Source: an uncultured Treponema sp. (GTDB taxonomy: Bacteria > Spirochaetota > Spirochaetia > Treponematales > Treponemataceae). From it: a stretch of DNA of 64,000 bases. The stretch is taken from positions 60,819 through 124,818 of the forward strand of contig NZ_CAMHSK010000006.1 in NCBI RefSeq assembly GCF_946187725.1, in the 5' to 3' direction. The stretch's first letter is position 1; every line of letters begins with the position of its first letter. The notes under the pieces are model-generated. The model ran no database searches and was not told the origin of the DNA. It saw only the letters and a list, made by a program, of their open reading frames with translations. Below are positions 1 to 7,159 of this stretch, piece after piece. A program made the position numbers and the translations under genes.

Positions 1-213
1 GTTGATTTTCTGATTCAGTCAGGCAAAAAAATAGTTCCTTTCGAGGTAAAATCTTCTTCAAGAAAAACACACGAATCAATAGACGCATTCTGCCAGAAAT
101 ATGCGAAGTTTATTTCACACGCGTTTTTACTGTCGCAAAAAGATGTCGCTCAGGAGGATAATTTGCTCTTCAAGCCGGTTTGGATGTTGCCCTTTATTCT
201 GAAGGAAGTGTAA
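1..213 (+). CDS. DUF4143-type ATPase, C-terminal end (partial)
   Basis: The window opens inside a reading frame in phase 1 that encodes 70 residues and stops at 211-213. It begins VDFLIQSGKKIVPFEVKSSS. The hydrophobic-Asp plus EVK pattern is typical of the PD-(D/E)xK-like C-terminal domain of the AAA plus DUF4143 proteins, which are common accessory ATPases of unsettled function. The ATPase half would lie to the left of the window. It converges on the minus-strand gene at 312-884, with a hairpin between them. Family assignment is from motif recognition on a short fragment; the function is unknown. Confidence 0.75.
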   Translation, partial: VDFLIQSGKKIVPFEVKSSSRKTHESIDAFCQKYAKFISHAFLLSQKDVAQEDNLLFKPVWMLPFILKEV

Positions 214-240
214 GCAGGGAATTGAGAGTTGAAGACAAAA

Positions 241-284
241 AAAGAGGAAACACCCCTTTTTATAAAAGGTTTCTTTTCCTCTTT
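241..284. terminator. Bidirectional intrinsic terminator
   Basis: A perfect 10-bp stem (AAAGAGGAAA at 241-250, TTTCCTCTTT at 275-284) lies between two converging genes. Read on the minus strand it is followed by seven T residues, so it most clearly ends the 312-884 gene cluster. On the plus strand a shorter T-rich run follows. Confidence 0.8.
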
Positions 285-311
285 CAATCTTTTTTCTTCC
301 AAAAATCAACT

Positions 312-884
312 CTAAGCTTCGATTCCTATCTCAGATTTAAAATCTTTTGCTGAAGTAATTGTTTCTGGAACACTCAGTGACAAATTGTTATTTGCCTTTT
401 CAAGACCTTTATTTATAAACAAGACTATTTCCTCAATATTTGACTTTTTTGAAAAAGTCTGTTTGAAATAATTTTTATCCTTGTCAGTTTTTAAAACAAT
501 ATAGTAGCGTACCGTAAAAACTGAACCAGCAGGTCGAGCTTTCAGACATTTTGCAAAAGTCACCTTTGATAAATCAATTAGTTCGGTTGGTCTGAAATTC
601 CCAGCTCTTTCAACGAGCAGTTCATTTGTGTCTTCATCGAATTCGATTTTTCGATTTAAGAAAAATGGAATCAGAAATAAAATGAATACGGCATAAACCA
701 AAACTGTAAAAGCCAGGAATCCTGTATAATCTTCGCCATACACAACTGAACGCCAGCAGCAAAATGCCAACGAAATACAAGACAAAAGGTTGAAGGCATT
801 GTCATACGAACCTTTTTCATCAATCCATGCACTTCCTTTTACATCAAGCATATTTCTTTTTATTTCTATTTTTTCATCGCTCAT
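312..884 (-). CDS. Hypothetical membrane protein, two TM segments
   Basis: About 190 residues; family not recognised. A hydrophilic N-terminus of about 35 residues is followed by two closely spaced hydrophobic segments (roughly residues 35-50 and 57-80) and a cytosolic-looking C-terminal domain rich in Lys and Glu. This resembles small bacterial proteins with a membrane hairpin and a PH-like domain, but that is only a guess from layout. The ATG at 882-884 is preferred over one four codons upstream because GGAG sits 6 bases before it. It is the last gene of a tightly spaced minus-strand cluster (gap to the next gene 15 bases), so it is probably co-transcribed with the two zinc-ribbon genes. 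Confidence 0.75.
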   Translation of the reverse strand: MSDEKIEIKRNMLDVKGSAWIDEKGSYDNAFNLLSCISLAFCCWRSVVYGEDYTGFLAFTVLVYAVFILFLIPFFLNRKIEFDEDTNELLVERAGNFRPTELIDLSKVTFAKCLKARPAGSVFTVRYYIVLKTDKDKNYFKQTFSKKSNIEEIVLFINKGLEKANNNLSLSVPETITSAKDFKSEIGIEA

Positions 885-899
885 AATATTCTCCAAAAT

Positions 900-1490
900 T
901 TATTGATTTGACATAGAATAGAGAAATGAGTTTATGCTAAAAGCATCATTCATTTCTTGACCACCTATATTCAACCCCACGACACTAAAATTCTCTTCTT
1001 TCTTATAAACCTGAAATGTAAGGGTGACTTTTGTTTTTTTCCCGCCATACAGAATTTTTCCTTTAATATCAACAAAACAATTATCGCCTTCATGCCTGCA
1101 TTTCCACTTTGGGGAGGCAATAAAATTGTCAACCAGATCGTTAATACTCTTGTTTGGTGCATAATCTGCAAAACTACTATCCTTTACAAGAGAAATCGCA
1201 TGTCTATCAACCCTTATATAAAGACAGCAAATCAACGAGAAAATAACACAGACTAAGGCAACGGGATGAAGGCATGCGACAATTCTGTCCATAAGTCTGT
1301 CCATTCGTTTGGCTTCATTTATATCGACACATTCAGCTTCAACTTTTTCTGAAGTGGTCTCATCAGTTTGATGTAAATCCCGCTTTGATTGGCTTTCATC
1401 TGATTCTGCTTTTTGAACAGTTGAAGCTCCACATTTACTACAGAACTTTGCATCATCGGCTAATTCTGTACCACATTTTGAACAAAACAT
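900..1490 (-). CDS. Zinc-ribbon membrane protein
   Basis: 196 residues. The N-terminus is a zinc ribbon of the CxxC...CxxC type (MFCSKCGTELADDAKFCSKC), then a Ser/Glu-rich linker, one hydrophobic segment at about residues 72-92 and a soluble C-terminal domain ending ...SMSNQ. Proteins with this zinc-ribbon plus TM layout are common in host-associated bacteria; their role is not established. An AGGAG site precedes the start. The first 17 residues and the start region are almost identical to those of the neighbouring gene at 1517-2059, while the rest of the two proteins differs. Likely in an operon with its neighbours (26-base gap upstream). Confidence 0.8.
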   Translation of the reverse strand: MFCSKCGTELADDAKFCSKCGASTVQKAESDESQSKRDLHQTDETTSEKVEAECVDINEAKRMDRLMDRIVACLHPVALVCVIFSLICCLYIRVDRHAISLVKDSSFADYAPNKSINDLVDNFIASPKWKCRHEGDNCFVDIKGKILYGGKKTKVTLTFQVYKKEENFSVVGLNIGGQEMNDAFSINSFLYSMSNQ

Positions 1491-1507
1491 ATTATAAACT
1501 CCTATTT
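1441..1507 (-). repeat. Direct repeat, copy 1 (zinc-ribbon start plus RBS)
   Basis: These 67 bases match 2010-2076 with two substitutions. The repeat covers the ribosome binding site and the first 17 codons of the zinc-ribbon gene at 900-1490. Beyond it the two genes are not obviously similar at DNA level. Confidence 0.9.
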
Positions 1508-1516
1508 CTTATGCTT

Positions 1517-2059
1517 TTAATTTTGCATTCTCATTCGTAATTTTAGTATTCTCTTCCACTGCTCAGGCGTAACATTTGAATCGTCACACCCCTCAAGTAT
1601 CTCGGCGGCCTCCTGCATATCTTTCATAGCTTTTGAATACTCAGCCATAAGCTCCCCATACGCATCTTCAAATGTTGTGGCGGAGTTTTTTTTCGTATCC
1701 AATTTTTCTATCCGCGTTATTGCAGAGTCCATTTTATCCAAAGCCACATCCACGGCATTTTTTCGGACTTTCTCAACAGAAGAAGCACTTGATAATCCGC
1801 TGCGCTCGGCACAAGAAGAACAATTTCTAACCAAAGCTATGGCCGCTAATATAACAAAAATTAGTGCAACAAAACTTTTTATATGGTCAAGAATTGTTTT
1901 TGGCTGTTCTTTTTTTTCATTTTTCGATGATTCATCTTTTGGAGCCGTTGCACTTTCCGGTTTCAAAACACTTTCTGAAGGTTGACTCACTGTCGTACCA
2001 CAAGTCGTACAGAATTTTGCATCATCGGCTAATTCTGTACCACATTTTGAACAAAACAT
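1517..2059 (-). CDS. Zinc-ribbon membrane protein
   Basis: 180 residues. It starts with the same zinc ribbon as the next gene downstream, with paired cysteines at residues 3/6 and 17/20. A charged linker, one TM segment at about residues 63-80 and a helical, charged C-terminal region (Lys/Asp/Glu-rich, possible coiled coil) follow. Function unknown; the layout suggests an anchored protein whose helical domain lies on the far side of the membrane from the zinc ribbon. The start is supported by AGGAG. Gaps to the neighbours are 26 and 15 bases, consistent with an operon running from about 3.7 kb down to 0.3 kb. Confidence 0.8.
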   Translation of the reverse strand: MFCSKCGTELADDAKFCTTCGTTVSQPSESVLKPESATAPKDESSKNEKKEQPKTILDHIKSFVALIFVILAAIALVRNCSSCAERSGLSSASSVEKVRKNAVDVALDKMDSAITRIEKLDTKKNSATTFEDAYGELMAEYSKAMKDMQEAAEILEGCDDSNVTPEQWKRILKLRMRMQN

Positions 2060-2076
2060 ATCATAAACTCCTATTT
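2010..2076 (-). repeat. Direct repeat, copy 2 (zinc-ribbon start plus RBS)
   Basis: Partner of 1441-1507: 65 of 67 bases are identical. It covers the ribosome binding site and zinc-ribbon codons of the 1517-2059 gene. Only this module is shared, so a short duplication or gene conversion is more likely than duplication of whole genes. Confidence 0.9.
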
Positions 2077-2587
2077 ACCCTATAACTCCAATTTTTACCA
2101 AAACTTCATCCTTATTTTCTTCTTTTTTGCAATTTTCATTTAAATTACAAAAATCTATCGGATAATTTGTTTCGTCATATATATTGGCACATTTATATTC
2201 TTTGGTATTCGTAAAACTAATCTTACAAATTAAATGAGAGCCAGTTTGCTGGAGCACAGGATTCATATGCTTTCTAAAGGCATCAACACCTATTCCATTT
2301 TTGTCAAAATATATTCTGCAAAAACAAATTTTTCCTTCTGTCATAGAGTTTTCTATACATATATACAATTCTATGCTTGAAATATTAAATGGACATAATT
2401 TCTCATTAGTTTCAAATAGTAAAACATAATATTGCTTGGTGGAAAAATCTAATTTATCTTTTATTATTTGGAAAGCCTTAACATAAACTGCACCATTTTC
2501 TTCTAGAAATTTTTTTGCATCCGTTATAGTCATTCCATGAAATATATTATAAATCTCGTTACTTGAAAGTTTTATATCAAACGCCAT
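2075..2587 (-). CDS. Hypothetical protein
   Basis: 170 residues, family not recognised. There is no signal peptide or TM segment. It is a soluble, mixed alpha/beta-looking protein with several cysteines near the C-terminus (CKISFTN, CANIYD, DFCNLNENC). The start has GAGGAAA upstream. It lies between the BspA-like lipoprotein gene and the first zinc-ribbon gene with gaps of 20 and 15 bases, so it belongs to the same probable operon. Codon use is AT-rich compared with the housekeeping genes to the right, as in the rest of this accessory block. Confidence 0.7.
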   Translation of the reverse strand: MAFDIKLSSNEIYNIFHGMTITDAKKFLEENGAVYVKAFQIIKDKLDFSTKQYYVLLFETNEKLCPFNISSIELYICIENSMTEGKICFCRIYFDKNGIGVDAFRKHMNPVLQQTGSHLICKISFTNTKEYKCANIYDETNYPIDFCNLNENCKKEENKDEVLVKIGVIG

Positions 2588-2607
2588 TCGACAGTTTTCC
2601 TCGTATA

Positions 2608-3675
2608 CTAGTAAATTAAATATCTGCTAGCATCATATTTTTTTACAAACTCTTTATACTCAGGATCATGCATAGGATAGCCTGTATAAACCCCCATAAT
2701 CTCCTTTGATTTTAAAAGTTTCTGTAAAGCGATTGATTGAAGAATCTCGTTGCCATTACAGACATCTAATAACGTGATATCCATACCTCTTCTAGTATTA
2801 CTATTATATTCAGTGGAAATATAAACAGGTTCAAACTGTTCTGGAAATATTACTTCATGTAAGAAATTGTCTTCTCCAAAAACATTCCGCCTAACATATT
2901 TTAAGCTAGCTGGGAATGTTACAGACTGAACTTGTGTTTTTGCAAAAGCACTTTCTCCTAAAAAAAGAAGGCCTTCTGGCAATACAATATTTTTAGCATT
3001 GATTTTTTCAAATGCTTTTTGCTCTATTACTCGCAGACTAGGCGGTAAATTCAAGAGTTCAATTCCAGCATCTTGGAATGCACATTTCCCGATGTAATAA
3101 ACAGTCTCTGGTAATGTAAGACTTTCAAGAGACATACAAGAATAAAAAGCATAACTCTCAATTCTTTCAAGATTCTTCGGGAAAATAATTGTTTTAAGAG
3201 ATGTAAGGCAAGAAAATGTTCTTGAGCCAATAACTTTCAAATTTTCTGGAAGCCGCACGCTTTCCATATAACACAATGAAACATCTCTGTCACTAAGATA
3301 ATCTTTTTCATCAGAAAAAGCCTCTTTCCCGATTTTTGTAACGCTATCAGGGATGTATAAACTTGTAATTTGTTTTATGGTTCGGTTGAATGATGTCGCA
3401 ACTTCTGTAACAGGAACTCCTTGAATTTCCGATGGAATATAAACTGCAGAACTTTGCCCTTTATATCCCGTAATTGTAACCTCCGTAAAATCATTGTTTA
3501 CTTTAAAATCAAAATCCGTTTCGGGGTTCGGTTTGTTCGCAAATATCTTTTTCAATACCTTTTCAGAAACAGCATTCGAAGCCCCTACTTCAGGTTTCTT
3601 CTTATCTGAACATGACATGAAACAAGCAATGACAGTTGTAAGTGTCAAAAAGGTGAGCAAGTTTCTTTTTTTCAT
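2608..3675 (-). CDS. BspA-like leucine-rich-repeat lipoprotein
   Basis: 355 residues. The N-terminus is a lipoprotein signal peptide with lipobox FMSC (Cys22). The body has about seven repeats of the LRR_5/BspA type, with the phasing 'L..I..F..sL..I.LP.sV..I...AF', such as ESLTLPETVYYIGKCAFQD. These domains are exposed surface modules that bind host proteins or other bacteria in Treponema denticola and Tannerella. The start at 3673-3675 is chosen because GGAG lies 8 bases upstream; an ATG five codons earlier has no site. It is the first gene of the minus-strand cluster and lies opposite an XRE regulator, which may control it through the repeats at 3712-3749. Confidence 0.85.
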   Translation of the reverse strand: MKKRNLLTFLTLTTVIACFMSCSDKKKPEVGASNAVSEKVLKKIFANKPNPETDFDFKVNNDFTEVTITGYKGQSSAVYIPSEIQGVPVTEVATSFNRTIKQITSLYIPDSVTKIGKEAFSDEKDYLSDRDVSLCYMESVRLPENLKVIGSRTFSCLTSLKTIIFPKNLERIESYAFYSCMSLESLTLPETVYYIGKCAFQDAGIELLNLPPSLRVIEQKAFEKINAKNIVLPEGLLFLGESAFAKTQVQSVTFPASLKYVRRNVFGEDNFLHEVIFPEQFEPVYISTEYNSNTRRGMDITLLDVCNGNEILQSIALQKLLKSKEIMGVYTGYPMHDPEYKEFVKKYDASRYLIY

Positions 3676-3711
3676 ATTTAAATTCTCCATTTTCAGTGGG
3701 TAATTTTACCC

Positions 3712-3749
3712 ATAACCACTTTAATATTATATAAAAGTATATAACCACT
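3712..3749. promoter_or_regulatory. Two ATAACCACT direct repeats around a -10 box
   Basis: ATAACCACT occurs at 3712-3720 and 3741-3749, 29 bases apart, in the gap between the XRE regulator gene and the minus-strand lipoprotein cluster. A minus-strand TATAAT (3726-3731) lies between them with no good -35 box. This is what a repressor or activator site for the divergent regulator would look like; binding is inferred. Confidence 0.45.
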
Positions 3750-3793
3750 ATTTTAGTATGTCAATCTAAAAAACATCATCTTATAATGGGCAA

Positions 3794-4093
3794 ATGAAAG
3801 GTTACCAAGAAGAATTTATCTACAACCTTAAGAAATATCGAAAGGAACGAAAACTAACACAGGCACAATTGTCTGAACTTTGTGATGTTGCAAATGGAAC
3901 GATTGCAAATATTGAATGCGGCCTTTCTAAACCATCTTTTGATTTAATTCTGACTATCGCCACAGTTTTAGGAGTTCATCCAGCCCTTCTTTTTTCCAGC
4001 AATCCGATTCAAGGCGATGTTTCAAAAGAAATCCAACAGCATGAACTTTTGCTAGAAATGTACAATAAACTCCAGGGATATTTCGGGAAATAA
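3794..4093 (+). CDS. XRE-family HTH transcriptional regulator
   Basis: 99 residues with one HTH_XRE (Cro/CI-like) domain at about residues 9-65: KYRKERKLTQAQLSELCDV followed by GTIANIECGLSKPSFD and LGVHPALLF. A short helical tail follows that could serve for dimerisation. It is probably a DNA-binding regulator of the divergent lipoprotein cluster, judged from position and the paired repeats in the shared gap. TATAAT at 3782-3787 ends six bases before the ATG, with no ribosome binding site between, so the mRNA may be leaderless. Confidence 0.85.
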   Translation: MKGYQEEFIYNLKKYRKERKLTQAQLSELCDVANGTIANIECGLSKPSFDLILTIATVLGVHPALLFSSNPIQGDVSKEIQQHELLLEMYNKLQGYFGK

Positions 4094-4134
4094 TATAGAA
4101 AGACTCACATGAAGTGTACAGCAAGTACTAAAAG

Positions 4135-4163
4135 TTGACGAAACTGCAATAGCAGTGTATAGT
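4135..4163 (+). promoter_or_regulatory. Promoter of candidate antitoxin RNA
   Basis: TTGACG (4135-4140) and TATAGT (4158-4163) are separated by exactly 17 bases. There is no plausible reading frame downstream; the predicted transcript starts near 4170 and runs into the hairpin at 4219-4259. Confidence 0.7.
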
Positions 4164-4169
4164 AAAAGA

Positions 4170-4268
4170 AAGCGGGGACGCTTGCAAATGAGCGACCGCC
4201 TCCGTAGCAAGTTGTTAAAACCGCCCTAGAAGTCTGGTACACTTCATTTATGGGCGGTTATTTTTTTA
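4170..4268 (+). ncRNA. Candidate antisense antitoxin RNA of a type I TA locus
   Basis: Predicted RNA of about 100 bases from the promoter at 4135-4163 to the terminator at 4219-4259. It converges on the small toxin-like gene at 4280-4360. It carries GACCGCCTCC at 4194-4203, nine of ten bases matching the complement of the toxin ribosome binding region (4364-4373), so it could block toxin translation by pairing. Its 3' part would also be fully complementary to the toxin mRNA wherever the two transcripts overlap. This mirrors the par/fst arrangement of Gram-positive plasmids. The ends are estimated from sequence only. Confidence 0.55.
4219..4259. terminator. Shared convergent terminator
   Basis: AACCGCCC (4219-4226) pairs with GGGCGGTT (4252-4259), and a second stem GAAGT/ACTTC lies inside the loop. 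On the plus strand seven T residues follow; on the minus strand a shorter TTTT run follows. It lies between the antitoxin RNA and the toxin gene and can end both. Confidence 0.8.
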
Positions 4269-4279
4269 TGCTCTTAGTC

Positions 4280-4360
4280 CTATTTTAACAGGAAAGAGAG
4301 CAGATCTATAATCAGTGAAATGATTGTAATAACAAGCATTACAATTTCATAAAACGTCAT
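4280..4360 (-). CDS. Holin-like type I toxin peptide (26 aa)
   Basis: A very short frame encoding MTFYEIVMLVITIISLIIDL plus six more residues, LSFLLK. It has an ideal AAGGAGG site (4369-4375) eight bases before the ATG and a promoter at 4433-4461. The peptide is a single TM helix with a polar Tyr-Glu start and a C-terminal Lys, very close in form to the Gram-positive 'putative holin-like toxin' family (for example starts of the kind MTxYEALxLMI). Such peptides depolarise the membrane and are held silent by an antisense RNA. Family membership is by pattern recognition; finding it in a spirochaete-like genome is unusual. Confidence 0.7.
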   Translation of the reverse strand: MTFYEIVMLVITIISLIIDLLSFLLK

Positions 4361-4432
4361 ACAGACGGCCTCCTTCATTCATGAGAAATCGGAGGCAAGC
4401 CGCCGCAGATGCAAGCATCCCCTATAAGATGT

Positions 4433-4461
4433 ATAGTACACTATCTAAGCAAAAACGACAA
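4433..4461 (-). promoter_or_regulatory. Promoter of the toxin gene
   Basis: On the minus strand, TTGTCG (4461-4456) and TACTAT (4438-4433) are spaced by 17 bases. The predicted start near 4426 gives a leader of about 65 bases before the toxin ATG. The leader begins with a short GATGC/GCATC hairpin. Confidence 0.6.
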
Positions 4462-4539
4462 GTATTTTATAAAGGCACGCGGAAACTTGTTTTGCGAAAA
4501 AAAATCACACGGAGCCAGTCCATGTGATTTTCACAAAGC

Positions 4540-4690
4540 CAACGGGCTAGGGATTGTAGGGGCGGTGAAGCCGTTGCGTAGGAAGCAAGGCGACCGAAGC
4601 AATGTAGCGGTAGCGGAACCCAAACGAGCACGACAACGAAAGTGCTCGCGAAAAGCCCGACCGCGAAGCGGTAGCCCAAAACTAATGTCT
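4540..4690 (+). repeat. Dispersed covarying-hairpin repeat, copy A
   Basis: Contains the conserved block AGGGATTGTAGGGGC, then small hairpins CGGT-GAA-GCCG, GAGCAC...GTGCTC and ACCGC-GAA-GCGGT joined by conserved strings (CGTAGGAA, GCGGAACCC, GAAAAGCCCG). The same order of conserved strings and differently sequenced but paired hairpins is found at 15962-16080, at 43945-44063 on the other strand and, more diverged, at 17057-17165 and 15013-15115. It is followed by a GCTCACTGCTACTTGCTAAC string that also recurs near other gene ends. No convincing gene lies in 4361-4717. Confidence 0.75.
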
Positions 4691-4717
4691 GCTCACTGCT
4701 ACTTGCTAACTTCTAAC

Positions 4718-6004
4718 TTATTTCATCTCTTCTGCAGCGGCGTAAATCGCACTGTAAACTGCGTCGATTTTGTCTTCGTCCACTGAGCTGAATGCTACGC
4801 GCAAGGTGCTTTCGTCGATTGAGATTGTGCCGATTTGCTTTTCGTGCAGAATTTTAAGGCGCAATTCTTCGGCGTTGCATTTTGTGTGGAAGCTCATGAA
4901 GTAGCCTGAGTTGAAAGGCAATGCTTCGAGCACGCTTGACTTGTGTGAGTCAACGAATGCGCGGACTTTTTTGTAGCGTGCGCAGAGCATGTCACGGAAA
5001 ACCTTTTTTTCTTCTTCGATTTTTGGATCGCTGAATGCGTGAAGTGAAATCGACTGGCTTGGACTTGAAGAGCAGCTGACTGATGAGCGGATAAGGCCCA
5101 TGAGTTTTTTCTCCAGTGCGAGGTACTGCTCGTCGGTGAGGCCTTTGCCGCCGAATGTGAGGAAGCCGCATCGGAATCCCCAGACGAAATCTTCTTTTGT
5201 TGGGCCATCAACTTTTACTGCCAGGACATTCTCGTGCAAGTCAGCAAATTCTGCGAAAAGTGACTGCGGGTAGATGTCCTCTTCATAGTTGAGGCCGAAA
5301 TATGCGTCATCATCCCAAACGATGATTTTTGTGCCTTTTTCAGCAAGTTCTTTTACGACCTGAACAATCGCTTTTGCCTCGGCGTTCGTTGGTGAGTAGC
5401 CGCTTGGATTCTGGGGGAAGTTGAGAAGAACCCGGACCGAGCCTGATTTTGCCTCTTCTTCCATTGCTTTTTTGAATGAATCGATGTCAAATCCGCCGTT
5501 TGCAAACATATTGAATGCGTGAAGCTCGGCTCCACGGCGAGTCTCTACAACGAGAGCGTAATTGTCCCATGAAGGATTTGCGACCAGAAGCGGATGATTT
5601 GAATCCACGAAAAGGTCAGAAAGATATGAGATTCCGGCTGTGAGACCTGGTACTACGACTGGATTTGAAGTAGTCTTGCCTGCAAGCCCCGGATTTTTTT
5701 TGAGCATGAGCTCTTTCCATTTTTTGCGCAAGTCAGGATTGCCGGCTGTCGGTGTGTATGCGACAAGCTCGCCGTTGGTAAGTTCAGGAGCGAATTTTTT
5801 GACAGAAGGAAGGGCTGCTGGTTTGCCCTCAATCATCGTGGTGCCGATTGTTGCGTTTGCGACTTTGCCAAACTGTCGGGCTTCTGCGCCCTGAGAAATA
5901 ATGCCCCGTGGGAAGAAAATTCGTGTTCCCAAATCCGACAAAAGCTCTCCTGCGACGGTTCCGCGGAGAGTGTCATTCAATTCTTGTGCCAATGGATCTA
6001 ACAT
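4718..6004 (-). CDS. Class I/II PLP-dependent aminotransferase
   Basis: 428 residues, close to the usual size of fold-type I aminotransferases. Visible features are the N-terminal substrate loop, the TPTAGNPDLRKKW helix, NFPQNPSGYSPT (the conserved Asn-Pro turn), VWDDDAYFGL (the cofactor-binding Asp region) and VDGPTKEDFVWGFRCG, where the Lys in PTKED is the likely Schiff-base residue and the Arg in GFRCG the phosphate contact. The substrate is not evident; an aspartate or aromatic aminotransferase role is possible. It is a single gene, divergent from moxR, and its start is only nine bases from a TAAAAT box. Confidence 0.85.
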   Translation of the reverse strand: MLDPLAQELNDTLRGTVAGELLSDLGTRIFFPRGIISQGAEARQFGKVANATIGTTMIEGKPAALPSVKKFAPELTNGELVAYTPTAGNPDLRKKWKELMLKKNPGLAGKTTSNPVVVPGLTAGISYLSDLFVDSNHPLLVANPSWDNYALVVETRRGAELHAFNMFANGGFDIDSFKKAMEEEAKSGSVRVLLNFPQNPSGYSPTNAEAKAIVQVVKELAEKGTKIIVWDDDAYFGLNYEEDIYPQSLFAEFADLHENVLAVKVDGPTKEDFVWGFRCGFLTFGGKGLTDEQYLALEKKLMGLIRSSVSCSSSPSQSISLHAFSDPKIEEEKKVFRDMLCARYKKVRAFVDSHKSSVLEALPFNSGYFMSFHTKCNAEELRLKILHEKQIGTISIDESTLRVAFSSVDEDKIDAVYSAIYAAAEEMK

Positions 6005-6154
6005 GATGAAAGTATTTTATTGATAGAAATATTCAGTGTCAATTAAGAAATGTATATTTATGCATAAAAATACAAAGAATGTGAATATTTTGCATAAAAT
6101 ATGAATAAATCCGTGATACTACAACAATTTCATCTTATTTGATATACTTCTTTC

Positions 6155-7159
6155 ATGGACGAAAAATTTACTGAATACAAGAATCTTGTTGCGCAGATTA
6201 AATCTGAGGCCGCTAAACGAATTGTGGGGCAGGAACAGGTAATCGATGGAATTCTCACCGCCCTTGTTTGCGGCGGGCACATTCTGCTTGAAGGCGTTCC
6301 GGGTCTTGCAAAAACTCTCGCCGTAAAAACTTTCGCCGAACTTTCCGGCTTGGATTTTAAGCGCATTCAGTTCACGCCTGATTTGCTTCCTGCTGATGTA
6401 AGCGGAACTTTGATTTATGAGCAGAATTCAGGCAGATTCACAGTACGAAAAGGTCCTGTTTTTACAAATGTCGTTCTCGCCGACGAAATCAACCGTTCGC
6501 CAGCAAAAGTTCAGTCTGCACTCCTTGAGGCCATGGCAGAACGGCAAGTCACGATTGGCGAAGAAACTCACGCACTTCCCTCTCCATTCCTTGTACTTGC
6601 CACTCAAAATCCAATCGAGCAGGAAGGAACATACAATTTGCCAGAAGCAGAGCTTGACCGATTCCTTTTAAAAGTCCTTGTTCCGTATCCAAGTGCCGCC
6701 GAAGAAATTCAGATTGTTAAAACCGCCGGAAAAGCAAATGAAGTTCCTGTTTCAAAAATCCTGAATGCGCAAAAACTTACGGAAATGCAGAATCTTCTTG
6801 ATTCAATAAATTGTGATGAAAAGCTGATTGAATACATCGTTTCTATTGTATGTGCGACTCGCCCGGTTCCTGAAAAAAAACAGAATTCAAAGATTGCCGT
6901 TCGAGCAGTTCAGAAGAAAGACGACATTTCAAAATATATCTCGTTCGGTGCTTCTCCGCGTGCAGGAATCGCGCTCCTTCAATGCGCAAAAGCCCATGCA
7001 CTTTTCGCAGGCCGTGATTTTGTCCTTCCTGACGACATAAAAGAGGCGGCACCTTCCGTTCTTCGCCACCGAATCGTTCTTTCATACGAGGCAGCGGCAG
7101 ACGGAGTTACAAGTGATGATTTGATTCAGAAAATTCTGGACTTAATGCCATTGCCATGA
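6155..7159 (+). CDS. MoxR-family AAA ATPase
   Basis: 334 residues, full length for the AAA_3 MoxR family. Walker A is GVPGLAKT (about residues 48-55), Walker B VVLADEINR (about 107-115), followed by sensor motif LATQNPIEQEG and the C-terminal lid with SPRAGIALLQCAKAHALF. MoxR ATPases act as chaperone-like factors that mature or activate metal- or VWA-containing partners. The next gene (DUF58) overlaps by four bases, the classical MoxR-DUF58 pair. TATACT (6143-6148) lies six bases before the ATG without a Shine-Dalgarno site, so translation may be leaderless. Confidence 0.92.
   Translation: MDEKFTEYKNLVAQIKSEAAKRIVGQEQVIDGILTALVCGGHILLEGVPGLAKTLAVKTFAELSGLDFKRIQFTPDLLPADVSGTLIYEQNSGRFTVRKGPVFTNVVLADEINRSPAKVQSALLEAMAERQVTIGEETHALPSPFLVLATQNPIEQEGTYNLPEAELDRFLLKVLVPYPSAAEEIQIVKTAGKANEVPVSKILNAQKLTEMQNLLDSINCDEKLIEYIVSIVCATRPVPEKKQNSKIAVRAVQKKDDISKYISFGASPRAGIALLQCAKAHALFAGRDFVLPDDIKEAAPSVLRHRIVLSYEAAADGVTSDDLIQKILDLMPLP

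Noticed and set aside
4409..4786. 125-codon plus-strand frame over the intergenic repeat
   Set aside because: It runs through copy A of the hairpin repeat and into the end of the aminotransferase gene; no ribosome binding site, no family, composition set by the repeat.
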